From contig JBATNV010000099.1 in assembly GCA_049290495.1 (NCBI GenBank), forward strand, positions 36,213 to 100,212: a DNA stretch of 64,000 nucleotides, written 5' to 3'. A program made the translations under genes and the position numbers. This document shows, in pieces, positions 16,650 to 25,445 of this stretch. Source of the DNA: SHZI01 sp049290495 (GTDB taxonomy: Bacteria; Pseudomonadota; Gammaproteobacteria; Steroidobacterales; GCA-2729495). A model generated the notes under the pieces. The model was not told the DNA's origin. It worked only from the letters and a program-made list of their open reading frames with translations, and did not search any database. Position 1 is the stretch's first letter; each line of letters opens with the position of its first letter.

Positions 16650-18095
16650 TCAAAATGCCGCTGCATTCAGTTCCAGGTGCACCCAGATACTCGCCGCATA
16701 GCCGAGCGCAATAGCCCAGGTCCAGCGCAGATGCCCAAAAAACGTATATATGCCGCGGGCCTGCCCCATCAGGGCCACCCCGGCAGCCGAACCGATCGAC
16801 AGCAGCGAACCACCGACGCCAGCCGTCAGCGTTACCAGCAACCAGTGACCATGCGACATCTCCGGGTTCATATTGAGCACCGCAAACATGATCGGAATGT
16901 TGTCCACAACCGCTGACGCGATGCCGACCAGGATATTTGCCGGCAGTGGCCCAAGATCCGTATAGGTTGCATCCGCAAGGAGTTGCAGGTAACCAAGTGC
17001 GCCCAACCCACCGACGCTGATCACCACGCCATAAAAGAACATCAGCGTGTCCCATTCGACGCGCTTCATGCTGATGAAAATATCGAAAGGCCGGGAGGCT
17101 GGCTTGAAACCGACAGGGATCTGCACCTCCAGTGAACCACTTTCACCGCTTCCACCCTGTCCGTTCAACTCCTGCCGACGGAGCACAAATCCGTAAATGC
17201 TGAGTACCCCCATACCGGTCATCATCCCGAGCGCCGGCGGCAAGTGCAGGAAGTTGTGCACGCTCACGGTCATGGCAATCGTCAGGCCAAACAATCCGGC
17301 CACGATATAACCGCCCGGCTTTACCTTTGCCCTCACCGTGAGCCTGGCCGGCTCTGCATCGGGTACTGCGAAGACCATGATGACGGCCGGCACCAGCCAG
17401 TTCACCAGCGAGGGCACAAACAGCGAAAAGAATTCGCGGAAGGTCACCAGGCCTTTCTGCCAGACCATCAGCGTCGTGATATCACCGAAGGGACTGAAGG
17501 CACCACCGGCATTGGCGGCCACCACGATATTCGCGCAGGCAATGGCGATGAAGCGCGGGTTGCCCGCCCCGACCGAAACCACCACAGCGCCCATCACGAG
17601 CGCTGTGGTCAGGTTATCGAGGATCGGCGACAGGCAAAACGCCAGCACACCGGTGATCCAGAACAGTGCGCGCGGTCGAAAGCCGCGACCGATGAGCCAG
17701 TCCCTGAGTGCATTGAAGACCCCGCGCTCCTGCAGCGTGTTCACGTAAGTCATCGCCGCCAGCAGAAACAACAGCAGCTCGGCATATTCCTCAATCTGCA
17801 TCTTCAGCAGATCTGCTGCGCCCGGTATCCCGGCCTGTGCGTAGGCAATGCCGACCAGGACCCAGATGATCCCGGCCATCACGATCATGGCCTTTGATTT
17901 ACGCAGGTGCGTAAATTCCTCGGCGATCACGGAAGCATAGGCGAGGACGAAGCCAATCAGCGCCAGGATGCCAAATGAGGTACCGAAGAGGCCGGGCACT
18001 GCAACCGCTGCACCAGCTGCGCTCGCCTGGGCTGCAACGGGCAGCCCGAGTGCCGCGATTACGATAGCGGCACGGCAAAACCTGATAACAGTCAT
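16650..18095 (-). CDS. nhaD: NhaD-type sodium/proton antiporter
   Basis: 481 residues with about 12-13 membrane segments. Family-defining stretches are LSPILDNLTTALVMG, ANAGGAFSPFGDITTLMVW and the C-terminal ILVGIASAVVDNIPIMFAVL, which hold the Asp, Thr and Ser residues found in NhaD/ArsB-type ion transporters. NhaD expels sodium in exchange for protons in marine and alkaliphilic gammaproteobacteria. The N-terminus (ALGLPVAAQASA) looks like a cleavable signal, as in other NhaD proteins. The ATG at 18095 has GGAG seven bases upstream. Confidence 0.92.
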   Translation of the reverse strand: MTVIRFCRAAIVIAALGLPVAAQASAAGAAVAVPGLFGTSFGILALIGFVLAYASVIAEEFTHLRKSKAMIVMAGIIWVLVGIAYAQAGIPGAADLLKMQIEEYAELLLFLLAAMTYVNTLQERGVFNALRDWLIGRGFRPRALFWITGVLAFCLSPILDNLTTALVMGAVVVSVGAGNPRFIAIACANIVVAANAGGAFSPFGDITTLMVWQKGLVTFREFFSLFVPSLVNWLVPAVIMVFAVPDAEPARLTVRAKVKPGGYIVAGLFGLTIAMTVSVHNFLHLPPALGMMTGMGVLSIYGFVLRRQELNGQGGSGESGSLEVQIPVGFKPASRPFDIFISMKRVEWDTLMFFYGVVISVGGLGALGYLQLLADATYTDLGPLPANILVGIASAVVDNIPIMFAVLNMNPEMSHGHWLLVTLTAGVGGSLLSIGSAAGVALMGQARGIYTFFGHLRWTWAIALGYAASIWVHLELNAAAF

Positions 18096-18175
18096 CAATA
18101 CACTCCGGAACCCGATCGACGCGACAGCCTACCCTATTGAGATAAATCGCTACCACTCAGTCACGGGCAGGCACA

Positions 18176-19402
18176 TCACGATTCAGATTCGGCACCATCC
18201 AGGACGCGCCGTTCTATAACTGCGGCGCCCACCGCATCGCCCCAGACATTGACACTGGTGCGGAAGCGATCGAGGAGCCAGTCCACAGCGAGTATCAGGC
18301 CAATGCCTTCCAGCGGCAGTCCGACTGCCTTCAGCACGATCACCATCGTCACCAGCCCCGCCTCGGGGATGCCGGCAGCACCGATGCCGGCAAGCGTCGC
18401 CGTGAGCAGCACCATGAGCTGCTGGCCGAAGCTGAGATCCAGCCCAATCGCCTGGGCGATAAACATCGCCGCGACTGCTTCATACATCGCGGTACCGTTC
18501 ATGTTGACTGTCGCACCGAGTGGCACCACAAAGCCGGCAACCTTTTCCGACACCCCATTGTGCTTCTCCACACCCTCCATCGTCAGCGGCAGCGTTGCCG
18601 ATGACGATGCCGTCGAGAAGGCGGTGAGCAGCGCTGTACCCATGTTGAACATGTAGCGCCACGGATTACGTCTGCCGAAAAACCAGAGGATCGCGGGCAG
18701 CACCACCAGTGCATGCAGGGCGAGCGCAAGCAGCACGGTCGCCATGTACCAGCCCACGCCACCGATCATTTCACCAATATTGCCGGCACGGGCAAAACGC
18801 CCCGCGACCAGCCCAAAGATACCAATCGGTGCGACCAGCATGAGCAGCATCACCATCTTCATGATGGCCTCGTTCACGCCGCGGAAGAACGCGATGACCG
18901 GCGCCCCGACTGGCCCCAGCGTGGTCAACACTGCACCGAAGACCAGCGAAAATACGATGACCGGCAGCAGCTCAAGGTTTGCCATTGAGGCGACGATATT
19001 GTCGGAGACCAGCGAGAGCACCAGATCGGACGGCGCAAATTCTTGTTTGGCGGCCACCTTTACCGGCACCGCCAGTTCCCCGATGCTGATCCCGTCCCCC
19101 GGCCTGATCAGGTTGACCATCAGCAAACCGATGATTACCGCGATGCCGGTTGTGGCGATGAAATAGAGGAGCGCATTACCGCCGAGTCGGCCCAGCTTGC
19201 GTACATCACCGAGACCGGCCACCCCCACAATCATCGATGCCGTGACCAGCGGTACGATCATCATCTTCAGCGCTTTCAGAAACAGCGTGCCGAGCCACTC
19301 CACGCTCGCCATCGCCTCACCGAACAGCGCGACACTGGCAAAAGCCAGCACGATCGCAATCACGATACCGAGCAGGATGAAATTACTGGTACGTGCGTCC
19401 AT
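18176..19402 (-). CDS. Dicarboxylate/amino acid:cation symporter (DAACS family)
   Basis: About 408 residues, eight membrane helices plus two re-entrant loops. Signature regions are LFLKALKMMIVPLVTASMIVG, the serine-rich loop AFSTASSSATLPLTMEGVEKHNGVS, and GATVNMNGTAMYEAVAAMFIAQ, the NMDGT-like sodium and substrate site (here NMNGT). It takes up glutamate, aspartate or C4-dicarboxylates with sodium or protons; the sequence does not settle which. The ATG at 19402 has a GGGGGGAG site seven bases upstream, so upstream in-frame codons are excluded. Confidence 0.92.
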   Translation of the reverse strand: MDARTSNFILLGIVIAIVLAFASVALFGEAMASVEWLGTLFLKALKMMIVPLVTASMIVGVAGLGDVRKLGRLGGNALLYFIATTGIAVIIGLLMVNLIRPGDGISIGELAVPVKVAAKQEFAPSDLVLSLVSDNIVASMANLELLPVIVFSLVFGAVLTTLGPVGAPVIAFFRGVNEAIMKMVMLLMLVAPIGIFGLVAGRFARAGNIGEMIGGVGWYMATVLLALALHALVVLPAILWFFGRRNPWRYMFNMGTALLTAFSTASSSATLPLTMEGVEKHNGVSEKVAGFVVPLGATVNMNGTAMYEAVAAMFIAQAIGLDLSFGQQLMVLLTATLAGIGAAGIPEAGLVTMVIVLKAVGLPLEGIGLILAVDWLLDRFRTSVNVWGDAVGAAVIERRVLDGAESES

Positions 19403-19501
19403 CAACTCTCCCCCCATACGAGCCAGGGCGCGTGTCACCAGGACGAGCACACCTCACGCACAGGCGGCTATTTGTGAATGCCAGGACATCTGTTGTCAAT
19501 A

Positions 19502-21013
19502 TCAGCGTCGCGCCAGCCAGACGACACCGATCATTGCCACGCTCAACCAGGCGGAAACCCAGAACAGATCGAGAGACGACATCAGGTAGGCCTGGTCTGT
19601 CAGTGTGCGCATGAGTACTGCGTAACTCTGCAGATCTGTGAAGCCGAACTCATGTAGCGCCTGCGTCGCGTGTTGCATCGCCGGATCCCAGATACTGGAT
19701 GTGTCCGCTAACCTGTTCTGGTGCAGCGCTGCGCGCCGATCCCACATGGTCGTGGTGATTGACGCGGCAAAACCACCGGCGGTGATACGGGTGAAGTTGA
19801 TGATGCCCGATGCGGAGGGAATGCGCGCAGGCTCAATGTGCTCAAGCGCAATCGCTACCAGCGCGACGAAGAAGGTGCTCATCGCAATGCCCTGCACCAG
19901 CATCGGCAGCACGAAATCTCCAAACGACGCCGTGGCCGTCAGCCTCGCGCGCATAAAATAGGACACCGCAAATGCCGCCACCGCCAGCGTGGCAAACCAG
20001 CGCGGATCCGTACGCTCCATGTAGCGCGTCACGAACGGTGTCAGCAGTATGGCGACCACACCACTCGGCGCTACGGCCAATCCGGCCCAGGTCGCGGTGT
20101 ATCCGAGGTGCGTCTGCAGCCACAGCGGCAGGATTAGTACGTTGGCAAAGAACACGGCATAGCTCAGGGAAAACGCCAGCGTCGCGAGCGCAAAGGTACG
20201 CCCGCGCAACAGCGACAGATCCACCATCGGGTGATCGTCGGTGAGCTCCCAGATGATCCAGGCGACACAGCCCACCGCTGCGATCACGGCCAGGACAACG
20301 ATATGCGGCGACGCGAACCAGTCGGCATCCTTGCCCGTATCGAGCATGACCTGGAGCGCGCCTACCCACACCACCAGCAGACCCAGGCCCAGCTTGTCGA
20401 TCGGCAGTTTGCGCCGCTCGGTCTCGCGACCTGCCAGGCCCGTCCAGCACAGGCTTGCCGCCACCACGCCAACCGGGATATTGATCAGGAAGATCCAGCT
20501 CCAGTGATAGTTGTCGGAGATGTAGCCGCCGAGGATCGGACCCATGGCCGGTGCAACCAGCGTGGTGATCGACCAGATGCCCAGCGCCGTGGTGCGCTTG
20601 TGGGCCGGAAAGATCGAGATCAGCAGCGCTTGCGACCCCGGAATCATCGGTCCCGATACTGCGCCCTGCAGCACCCGGAACACGACCAGCACCGGGAGAC
20701 TCCAGGCGATGCCGCACAGGAACGATGCCACGGTAAACAGGATTACCGAAACCACAAAGGTACGCACCGCCCCGTAGCGTTGCATCAGCCAGCCCGTCAG
20801 CGGCACCGCGACGCCATTGGACACGGCGAAGGAAGTGATGATCCACGTACCCTGGTCGGTCGTTGCGCCGAGATTGCCGGCGATGGTCGGCAGGGCCACG
20901 TTGGCTATTGAGGTGTCGAGTACCTGCATAAAGGTACCCAGGGCCAGTGCGATCGATGTAATTGCAAGCGGCGCGCCGTGCAGGGGCGCTGCTGCCGCGC
21001 GCTCGCCACTCAT
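19502..21013 (-). CDS. EmrB/QacA-family multidrug efflux transporter (DHA2, 14 TM)
   Basis: 503 residues of the major facilitator superfamily. Motif D1 is LDTSIANVALPTIAGNLGA, motif A is LTGWLMQRYGAVR, motif B is RVLQGAVSGPMIPGSQALL, and motif C is APAMGPILGGYI. Fourteen membrane helices are expected. Acting with the adjacent membrane-fusion protein and outer-membrane factor, it would export drugs or other amphiphiles across both membranes. It is last in the operon, 24 bases after the fusion-protein gene. Confidence 0.93.
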   Translation of the reverse strand: MSGERAAAAPLHGAPLAITSIALALGTFMQVLDTSIANVALPTIAGNLGATTDQGTWIITSFAVSNGVAVPLTGWLMQRYGAVRTFVVSVILFTVASFLCGIAWSLPVLVVFRVLQGAVSGPMIPGSQALLISIFPAHKRTTALGIWSITTLVAPAMGPILGGYISDNYHWSWIFLINIPVGVVAASLCWTGLAGRETERRKLPIDKLGLGLLVVWVGALQVMLDTGKDADWFASPHIVVLAVIAAVGCVAWIIWELTDDHPMVDLSLLRGRTFALATLAFSLSYAVFFANVLILPLWLQTHLGYTATWAGLAVAPSGVVAILLTPFVTRYMERTDPRWFATLAVAAFAVSYFMRARLTATASFGDFVLPMLVQGIAMSTFFVALVAIALEHIEPARIPSASGIINFTRITAGGFAASITTTMWDRRAALHQNRLADTSSIWDPAMQHATQALHEFGFTDLQSYAVLMRTLTDQAYLMSSLDLFWVSAWLSVAMIGVVWLARR

Positions 21014-21037
21014 GACCAGGCGCTCATTGGCGGCAAC

Positions 21038-22222
21038 TCACGGACGCGGTGCATTGGCTCTGTTCTGCGACAGGATGCGCGCCACGATACGATCGGCCTG
21101 CAGCTTCGCATCACCATCTTCAGCGCGCGTCTCTGTTGCAAGGCTGGCCGACGACATCAGTGGACCGGTCGCATCATGGATATCGATACTGACGGCGACC
21201 GAGAGTCCCACGCGCAGCGGATGGTCACGCAGCTCTTTGGCATCGAGCACTATGCGTACTGGCAGACGTTGCACGATCTTGATCCAGTTACCGGAGGCGT
21301 TTTGTGCTGGCAGCAGTGCAAACGCCGAGCCGGTTCCGGCGCCCAGCCCCTGGACCTGCCCGTGATAGCTCACGCTGCTGCCGTATATGTCAGCGGTGAT
21401 CGTGGCTGGCTGGCCAACACGCACGCCTTCAAGCTGCCCCTCCTTGAAGTTTGCGTCTATCCATACGCGTTCCAGCGGTACCACGGCCATCAGCGGCGTA
21501 CCGGCTGCAACGTGCTGACCAATCTGTACGGTGCGCTTCGCAACCACGCCGGAAACCGGCGCGATGAGCTGCATATGTGAAAGCGTAATCGCCGCATCGT
21601 GCACCTTGGCGATCGCTGCCAGGATATCCGGATTAGTGTCAACGGAGGTGCCTTCAACAGCCGCCTGGGCCTGCTTCAGGGCACTGTCGGTCGCACGCAA
21701 TGTTGCCTGGGCGGTCGCCACCGCATCGCGCGCGTGACGCAGTTCTTCTGCCGACACCGCGCCACCCTCAGCCGACGCCTCACGATTTCTATAGTCTTCC
21801 TGTGACTGCGCCAGCCGCACACGAGCATCAGCAAGCCTGGCTTCGAATTCATCGACCTTCGAAAATTGTGCGCGTACGCTGCGTACGGTTTGCGCCAGAT
21901 CGGCCTCCGCCGCCTGCATCGCGACAGTCGCGCGGGCTGGATCGAGCTCGACCAGCACCTGTCCGCGCTGCACCGATTGCGTGTCGTCGGCGTGGATCGC
22001 GAGCACCGTTGCCGGTTCGCGGCTGGTGATCGCAATCACGTCGGCAGCCACGTAGGCGTCGTCGGTCGTTGCGTAAAATCTGGCGTACAGGAACCAGTAG
22101 AGACTCCACGCGATCACACCTGTGACAACGACTGCGGCCAGCAGGGTCAACCCGCGTCGTCGCGACGAAGCCCGGCTCTTGCCCGTGGTGCCGCCCGTAT
22201 CTGCCGAGCCCGATTCACTCAT
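21038..22222 (-). CDS. EmrA/HlyD-family membrane-fusion protein
   Basis: 394 residues. One membrane anchor (LTLLAAVVVTGVIAWSLYWFLYARF) is followed by the biotinyl/lipoyl half-motif (TTDDAYVAADVIAITSREPATVLAIHADDTQSVQRGQVLVELDP), an alpha-helical hairpin with coiled-coil character, and the second half-motif (LIAPVSGVVAKRTVQIGQHV) leading to the beta barrel. This is the EmrA arrangement. It links the inner-membrane pump to the outer-membrane channel. It overlaps the upstream channel gene by eight bases. Confidence 0.93.
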   Translation of the reverse strand: MSESGSADTGGTTGKSRASSRRRGLTLLAAVVVTGVIAWSLYWFLYARFYATTDDAYVAADVIAITSREPATVLAIHADDTQSVQRGQVLVELDPARATVAMQAAEADLAQTVRSVRAQFSKVDEFEARLADARVRLAQSQEDYRNREASAEGGAVSAEELRHARDAVATAQATLRATDSALKQAQAAVEGTSVDTNPDILAAIAKVHDAAITLSHMQLIAPVSGVVAKRTVQIGQHVAAGTPLMAVVPLERVWIDANFKEGQLEGVRVGQPATITADIYGSSVSYHGQVQGLGAGTGSAFALLPAQNASGNWIKIVQRLPVRIVLDAKELRDHPLRVGLSVAVSIDIHDATGPLMSSASLATETRAEDGDAKLQADRIVARILSQNRANAPRP

Positions 22223-23636
22223 TGCTGTTTTCCTGACGCGAGACTACTGCCGGGTTAAATCCACCACCGAATGCGACCAGCAGCGCCACGCGCTGGGACT
22301 CGAGATCAGCGCTCAACGTAGCCGAGCGTGTTTCAGCCTCAAGCAGGGTAGTTTCTGCGTCGAGCACGTTCAGTTGCGGCCAGATCCCGTTGCGATAAAG
22401 GATCTGCGCCAGGCGGAAACTCTCCTGTGAGGCGTCCAGCGCGACACGCTGCTGGACAGACTGGTCCTGCAGGGCACGCAATTGCGTGAGCGCATCCGCA
22501 GTCTGTTTCACGGCACCAAGCACCGCGCCGTTGTAGTCCGCTACCGCAGAGTCCAGAAATGCCGTTGCGCTGGCGTAGTTCGCGCGCAGTTCACCCGCAT
22601 CGAAAATCGGCAGATGAATCGCGGCCCCGCCGGCCCAGGTTCGCGCCGGTGCCTTGAACATCGAATCGAGGTCGATTGCCGACCAGCCGGCAAATGCGAC
22701 GAGATTTATGTCCGGATAAAAAGCCTTGCGCGCCACCTCGCGGCCTGACGTGGCAGCATCGATGCGCGCCAGCGAGGCCTGAATATCGGCACGCCGCGCC
22801 AGCAGATCAGCCGGCAGGACTTGCGGCAGCGCAATGGCTTCTGGATCCAGTTTTGGGCGGGATATCTTCGCGTAGGAATTCGCGCCACGACCCGTTAACG
22901 CGGCAATCTGATGCTCTACCAGTTCGATCGCGCTGTTGGCACGGATATAGTCAACGCGCGCCAGCGCAAGCAATGCCTCTGCATGTTTTTGTGCGGCGCT
23001 ACTCTCAAGGCCGTTCCGTACACGCGTATTGGTCAGATCCAGAATGCTTGCGCGCTGCTTCACCGTTGCTCCAGCCAGATCGCACAAGGCCCAGGCACGT
23101 GACAGATCGATATAGGCCTGCGTCACCGCACCGGCCAGTGCCAGCTGCGCGGCATCCACATCGAGCTGAATGGCTTCGGCAGACGAGCGTGCCATGGCGA
23201 CCATCGCCGCCTGCTTGCCCCAGAAATCGAGTGACCAGTCGAGCTTTGCCTGAACCGTGCCGATCCACTTCGTAGAGCCGCCATAGGGCGGCGGAATGAT
23301 GTAGCTTTCACTGAAGCGCTGGCGCTGTTCCTGCCCGTCGACACTGACTTGCGGATACGTCACCGCACGGCTTGCCGACAGCTCAGCCTGGGCCTGACGC
23401 ATTCGCGCGAGCGCGCCAGCCAAGGTCGGACTGCCGTGCAGGGCCTCGTCGATCAGGGTATCGAGTTGTACGTCACCGAAGGCCTGCCACCAGCTGTCAT
23501 CAATCGTCGGCACCTTCGCACTCGCCAGCCCGAGATCCGCGGACACCAATGGGACATCTGCTGGTTTGGTGGTCGGCGCAGACACGCAAGCCGAGAGTGC
23601 AATTACTAACAGCAGGAAACATGGGAAGTGCCTCAT
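22215..23636 (-). CDS. NodT-family outer-membrane efflux lipoprotein (TolC-like)
   Basis: 473 residues. The signal ends in lipobox LSAC (Cys17), so the protein is lipid-anchored. DDSWWQAFGDVQLDTLIDEAL is a hallmark of the NodT/OprM type. The two repeats of long helices and strands follow (RQAQAELSASRAVTYPQV, LDWSLDFWGKQAAMV, then PDINLVAFAGWSA and YRNGIWPQLNVLDAETTLLEAE). It forms the trimeric exit duct of the tripartite pump. The start ATG overlaps the marR stop by four bases. Confidence 0.93.
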   Translation of the reverse strand: MRHFPCFLLLVIALSACVSAPTTKPADVPLVSADLGLASAKVPTIDDSWWQAFGDVQLDTLIDEALHGSPTLAGALARMRQAQAELSASRAVTYPQVSVDGQEQRQRFSESYIIPPPYGGSTKWIGTVQAKLDWSLDFWGKQAAMVAMARSSAEAIQLDVDAAQLALAGAVTQAYIDLSRAWALCDLAGATVKQRASILDLTNTRVRNGLESSAAQKHAEALLALARVDYIRANSAIELVEHQIAALTGRGANSYAKISRPKLDPEAIALPQVLPADLLARRADIQASLARIDAATSGREVARKAFYPDINLVAFAGWSAIDLDSMFKAPARTWAGGAAIHLPIFDAGELRANYASATAFLDSAVADYNGAVLGAVKQTADALTQLRALQDQSVQQRVALDASQESFRLAQILYRNGIWPQLNVLDAETTLLEAETRSATLSADLESQRVALLVAFGGGFNPAVVSRQENSNE

Positions 23637-24151
23637 TTAGCCTTCCCTGTGCGCGGTTTTGACCTGCGTTGCGCAGCAGGTATCGGCTCAGCTTCCATGC
23701 GCGCCAGCAGCCGTGTGAGCAACTCGACCAGCAGGGCCGATTCGGCTGTCGTGAAGTCTGCCAGCATGTCGTTCCAGAAGCCGACGGTCCGCGGCATGAG
23801 TTCAGTGGCGATGGAACGTCCCGAGTCGGTGAGGCTCAGGTTGACGACGCGCCGGTCGCTCGCATCGCGGCAGCGGGCCACCAGGCCACGCGCCTCCAGC
23901 TGATCGACCAGTCGAGTCGTGGCGCCAGTGTCGTGGCCCAGGTGACGGGCGATATCCGAACTGGTAGACGAAATGCCGTCGCGCAGCGACATCAGCGCGA
24001 TCCAGTGGGTGAACGTCAGTTCCTGGTCCGCAAACCGGGCTTCCGCATGCGGCATCGTCAGGTTATTGAGCCGCCGGATCAGGTAGCCGACTGATTTACG
24101 CGCCTTGAAAGTGTTGGTGCGGTAGTAGGGTTGGGCCACGGCACATTCCAT
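23633..24151 (-). CDS. MarR-family repressor of the efflux operon
   Basis: 172 residues with the winged-helix DNA-binding core: TFTHWIALMSLRDG, then TSSDIARHLGHDTGATTRLVDQLEARGLVAR as helix-turn-helix and recognition helix, then CRDASDRRVVNLSLTDSG as the wing with the conserved D-x-R-D/S-D-R-R pattern. MarR proteins release DNA when bound by phenolic or drug-like ligands. It is the first gene of a translationally coupled four-gene operon and has palindromes around its promoter, so autoregulation is likely. Confidence 0.93.
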   Translation of the reverse strand: MECAVAQPYYRTNTFKARKSVGYLIRRLNNLTMPHAEARFADQELTFTHWIALMSLRDGISSTSSDIARHLGHDTGATTRLVDQLEARGLVARCRDASDRRVVNLSLTDSGRSIATELMPRTVGFWNDMLADFTTAESALLVELLTRLLARMEAEPIPAAQRRSKPRTGKAK

Positions 24152-24156
24152 TTACG

Positions 24157-24195
24157 CTGCCCGGGCAGTCTCTGCCTGGGCAGCTATCGTGTCAA
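24157..24195 (-). promoter_or_regulatory. marR promoter and paired palindromic operators
   Basis: CTGCCCGGGCAG (24157-24168) is a perfect 12-bp palindrome. CTGCCTGGGCAG (24172-24183) is a one-mismatch copy 15 bp away. A consensus -35, TTGACA on the minus strand, lies at 24190-24195, which would place the -10 (GAGACT, poor) at 24167-24172 between the two palindromes. The marR ATG is at 24151. The geometry suits repression by a MarR dimer pair. The two halves can also pair with each other as a 13-bp stem with one mismatch, so an RNA role after the tRNA gene is an alternative. Confidence 0.5.
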
Positions 24196-24200
24196 TGTGC

Positions 24201-24276
24201 TGGTGCCCCGACCACGATTCGAACGTGGGACCTTCCGCTTAGGAGGCGGACGCTCTATCCCCTGAGCTACCGGGGC
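24201..24276 (-). tRNA. tRNA-Arg (anticodon CCU)
   Basis: A 76-base cloverleaf with encoded CCA. The acceptor stem is GCCCCGG paired with its complement before GCCA, the T loop is GTTCGAATC, and the anticodon arm reads CCGC-CTCCTAA-GCGG with CCU at 34-36, which decodes AGG. A -10-like TAGAAT lies at 24297-24302 about 20 bases upstream of the tRNA 5' end. It is on the same strand as the marR operon and directly upstream of it. Confidence 0.96.
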
Positions 24277-24347
24277 TACGGTAGACGGCGGGCGCCATTC
24301 TAGCGCAAGCGCGGAAATTACCGATCGGCCCGGCCCGGCCCGGTAGC

Positions 24348-24353
24348 TATACT
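24348..24353 (+). promoter_or_regulatory. Candidate -10 of icd, close to the start codon
   Basis: TATACT ends eight bases before the icd ATG at 24362. A transcript started from it would begin at or within one or two bases of the start codon. No Shine-Dalgarno sequence is present before the ATG (CTCCCGCCCC), and no good -35 is seen 17 bases upstream, where CCGGC repeats occupy 24329-24343. This fits a leaderless mRNA but needs a mapped 5' end. Confidence 0.35.
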
Positions 24354-24361
24354 CCCGCCCC

Positions 24362-25384
24362 ATGAAAACTCATGACGCAGTATTGATTCCCGGCGATGGC
24401 ATCGGACCTGAGGTGACCGCGGCCGTACTGGGGATCCTCGACGCGGCAGGCGCGAAGTTCCGCTGGACGGAGCGGCAGGCTGGCGTGGTGTCCCTGGAAC
24501 AGGAAGGCAGCGTACTGCCGGAGTCCACACTCGGCGCAATCCGCGAACAGAAGCTGGCGCTGAAGGGCCCCTGCACCACGCCGATCGGCGGTGGCTTCCA
24601 GTCGGTAAACGTACAGTTGCGCAAGGCCTTTAATCTGTATGCAGCGGTGCGGCCGGTGCGCAGCCTGCCGGGCGTCGAGACGCGCTACAAGGATGTGGAC
24701 CTGGTCATCATCCGCGAGAACACCGAAGGACTCTACAGCGGCGTGGAGAACGAAGTCACGCCGGGCGTGGTGATGAGCATGAAGGTCGCCACTGAACAAG
24801 GCTGCACGCGCATTGCCCGCTGGGGCTTCCGCTATGCGATGGAACGCCAGCGGCCGAAGGTCACGGTATTCCACAAAGCCAACATCATGAAACTCACCGA
24901 CGGACTGTTCCTGCGCTGCGCGCAGCAGATCCACGAAGGTGAGTATCCGGATGTCACTTATGAAACCGTGATCATCGATGCCGGCTGCATGCGGCTGGTA
25001 CAGGATCCGAGACAGTTTCAGGTGCTGCTGATGGAGAATCTCTACGGCGATGTGGTCAGCGATCTCTGCGCCGGACTGGTCGGAGGCCTGGGCGTGGTTC
25101 CGGGCGCAAACATCGGTGACGACGGCGCGATTTTTGAAGCGGTACACGGCTCGGCACCGGATATTGCCGGCAAGGATATTGCCAATCCGCTGGCACTACT
25201 GATGTCAGCCGTGATGATGCTGAACTATGTCGCGGATGCTGCGCATGATCCGGCTGCTCGCACGGTCGCTGTCCGCATCCGCAAGGCCTACGACGCAGCG
25301 CTTGCTGCCGGAGAAAAGACCCGCGATCTGGGCGGCAAACTCGGTACCGCTGCCTTTGCCGATGCCGTCATCGCCCGGCTCTGA
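24362..25384 (+). CDS. NAD-type isocitrate dehydrogenase (beta-decarboxylating dehydrogenase family)
   Basis: 340 residues. LIPGDGIGPEVT opens the fold, RENTEGLYSGVE carries the segment that separates isocitrate dehydrogenases from isopropylmalate dehydrogenases, and KVTVFHKANIMKLTDGLF plus DAGCMRLVQDP carry catalytic Lys and Asp. AVHGSAPDIAGKDIANP is the cofactor loop; its composition fits NAD rather than NADP. The enzyme is the short homo-oligomeric type related to mitochondrial IDH3, not the 417-residue E. coli Icd. It oxidises isocitrate to 2-oxoglutarate, the substrate of the sucAB complex encoded nearby. Homoisocitrate dehydrogenase is a less likely alternative. Confidence 0.88.
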   Translation: MKTHDAVLIPGDGIGPEVTAAVLGILDAAGAKFRWTERQAGVVSLEQEGSVLPESTLGAIREQKLALKGPCTTPIGGGFQSVNVQLRKAFNLYAAVRPVRSLPGVETRYKDVDLVIIRENTEGLYSGVENEVTPGVVMSMKVATEQGCTRIARWGFRYAMERQRPKVTVFHKANIMKLTDGLFLRCAQQIHEGEYPDVTYETVIIDAGCMRLVQDPRQFQVLLMENLYGDVVSDLCAGLVGGLGVVPGANIGDDGAIFEAVHGSAPDIAGKDIANPLALLMSAVMMLNYVADAAHDPAARTVAVRIRKAYDAALAAGEKTRDLGGKLGTAAFADAVIARL

Positions 25385-25445
25385 GTCGGGTACGACTAAA
25401 AACCACTCCCGCATCTGGCTGTGATCCATTAAGGTCTGCACCGCC

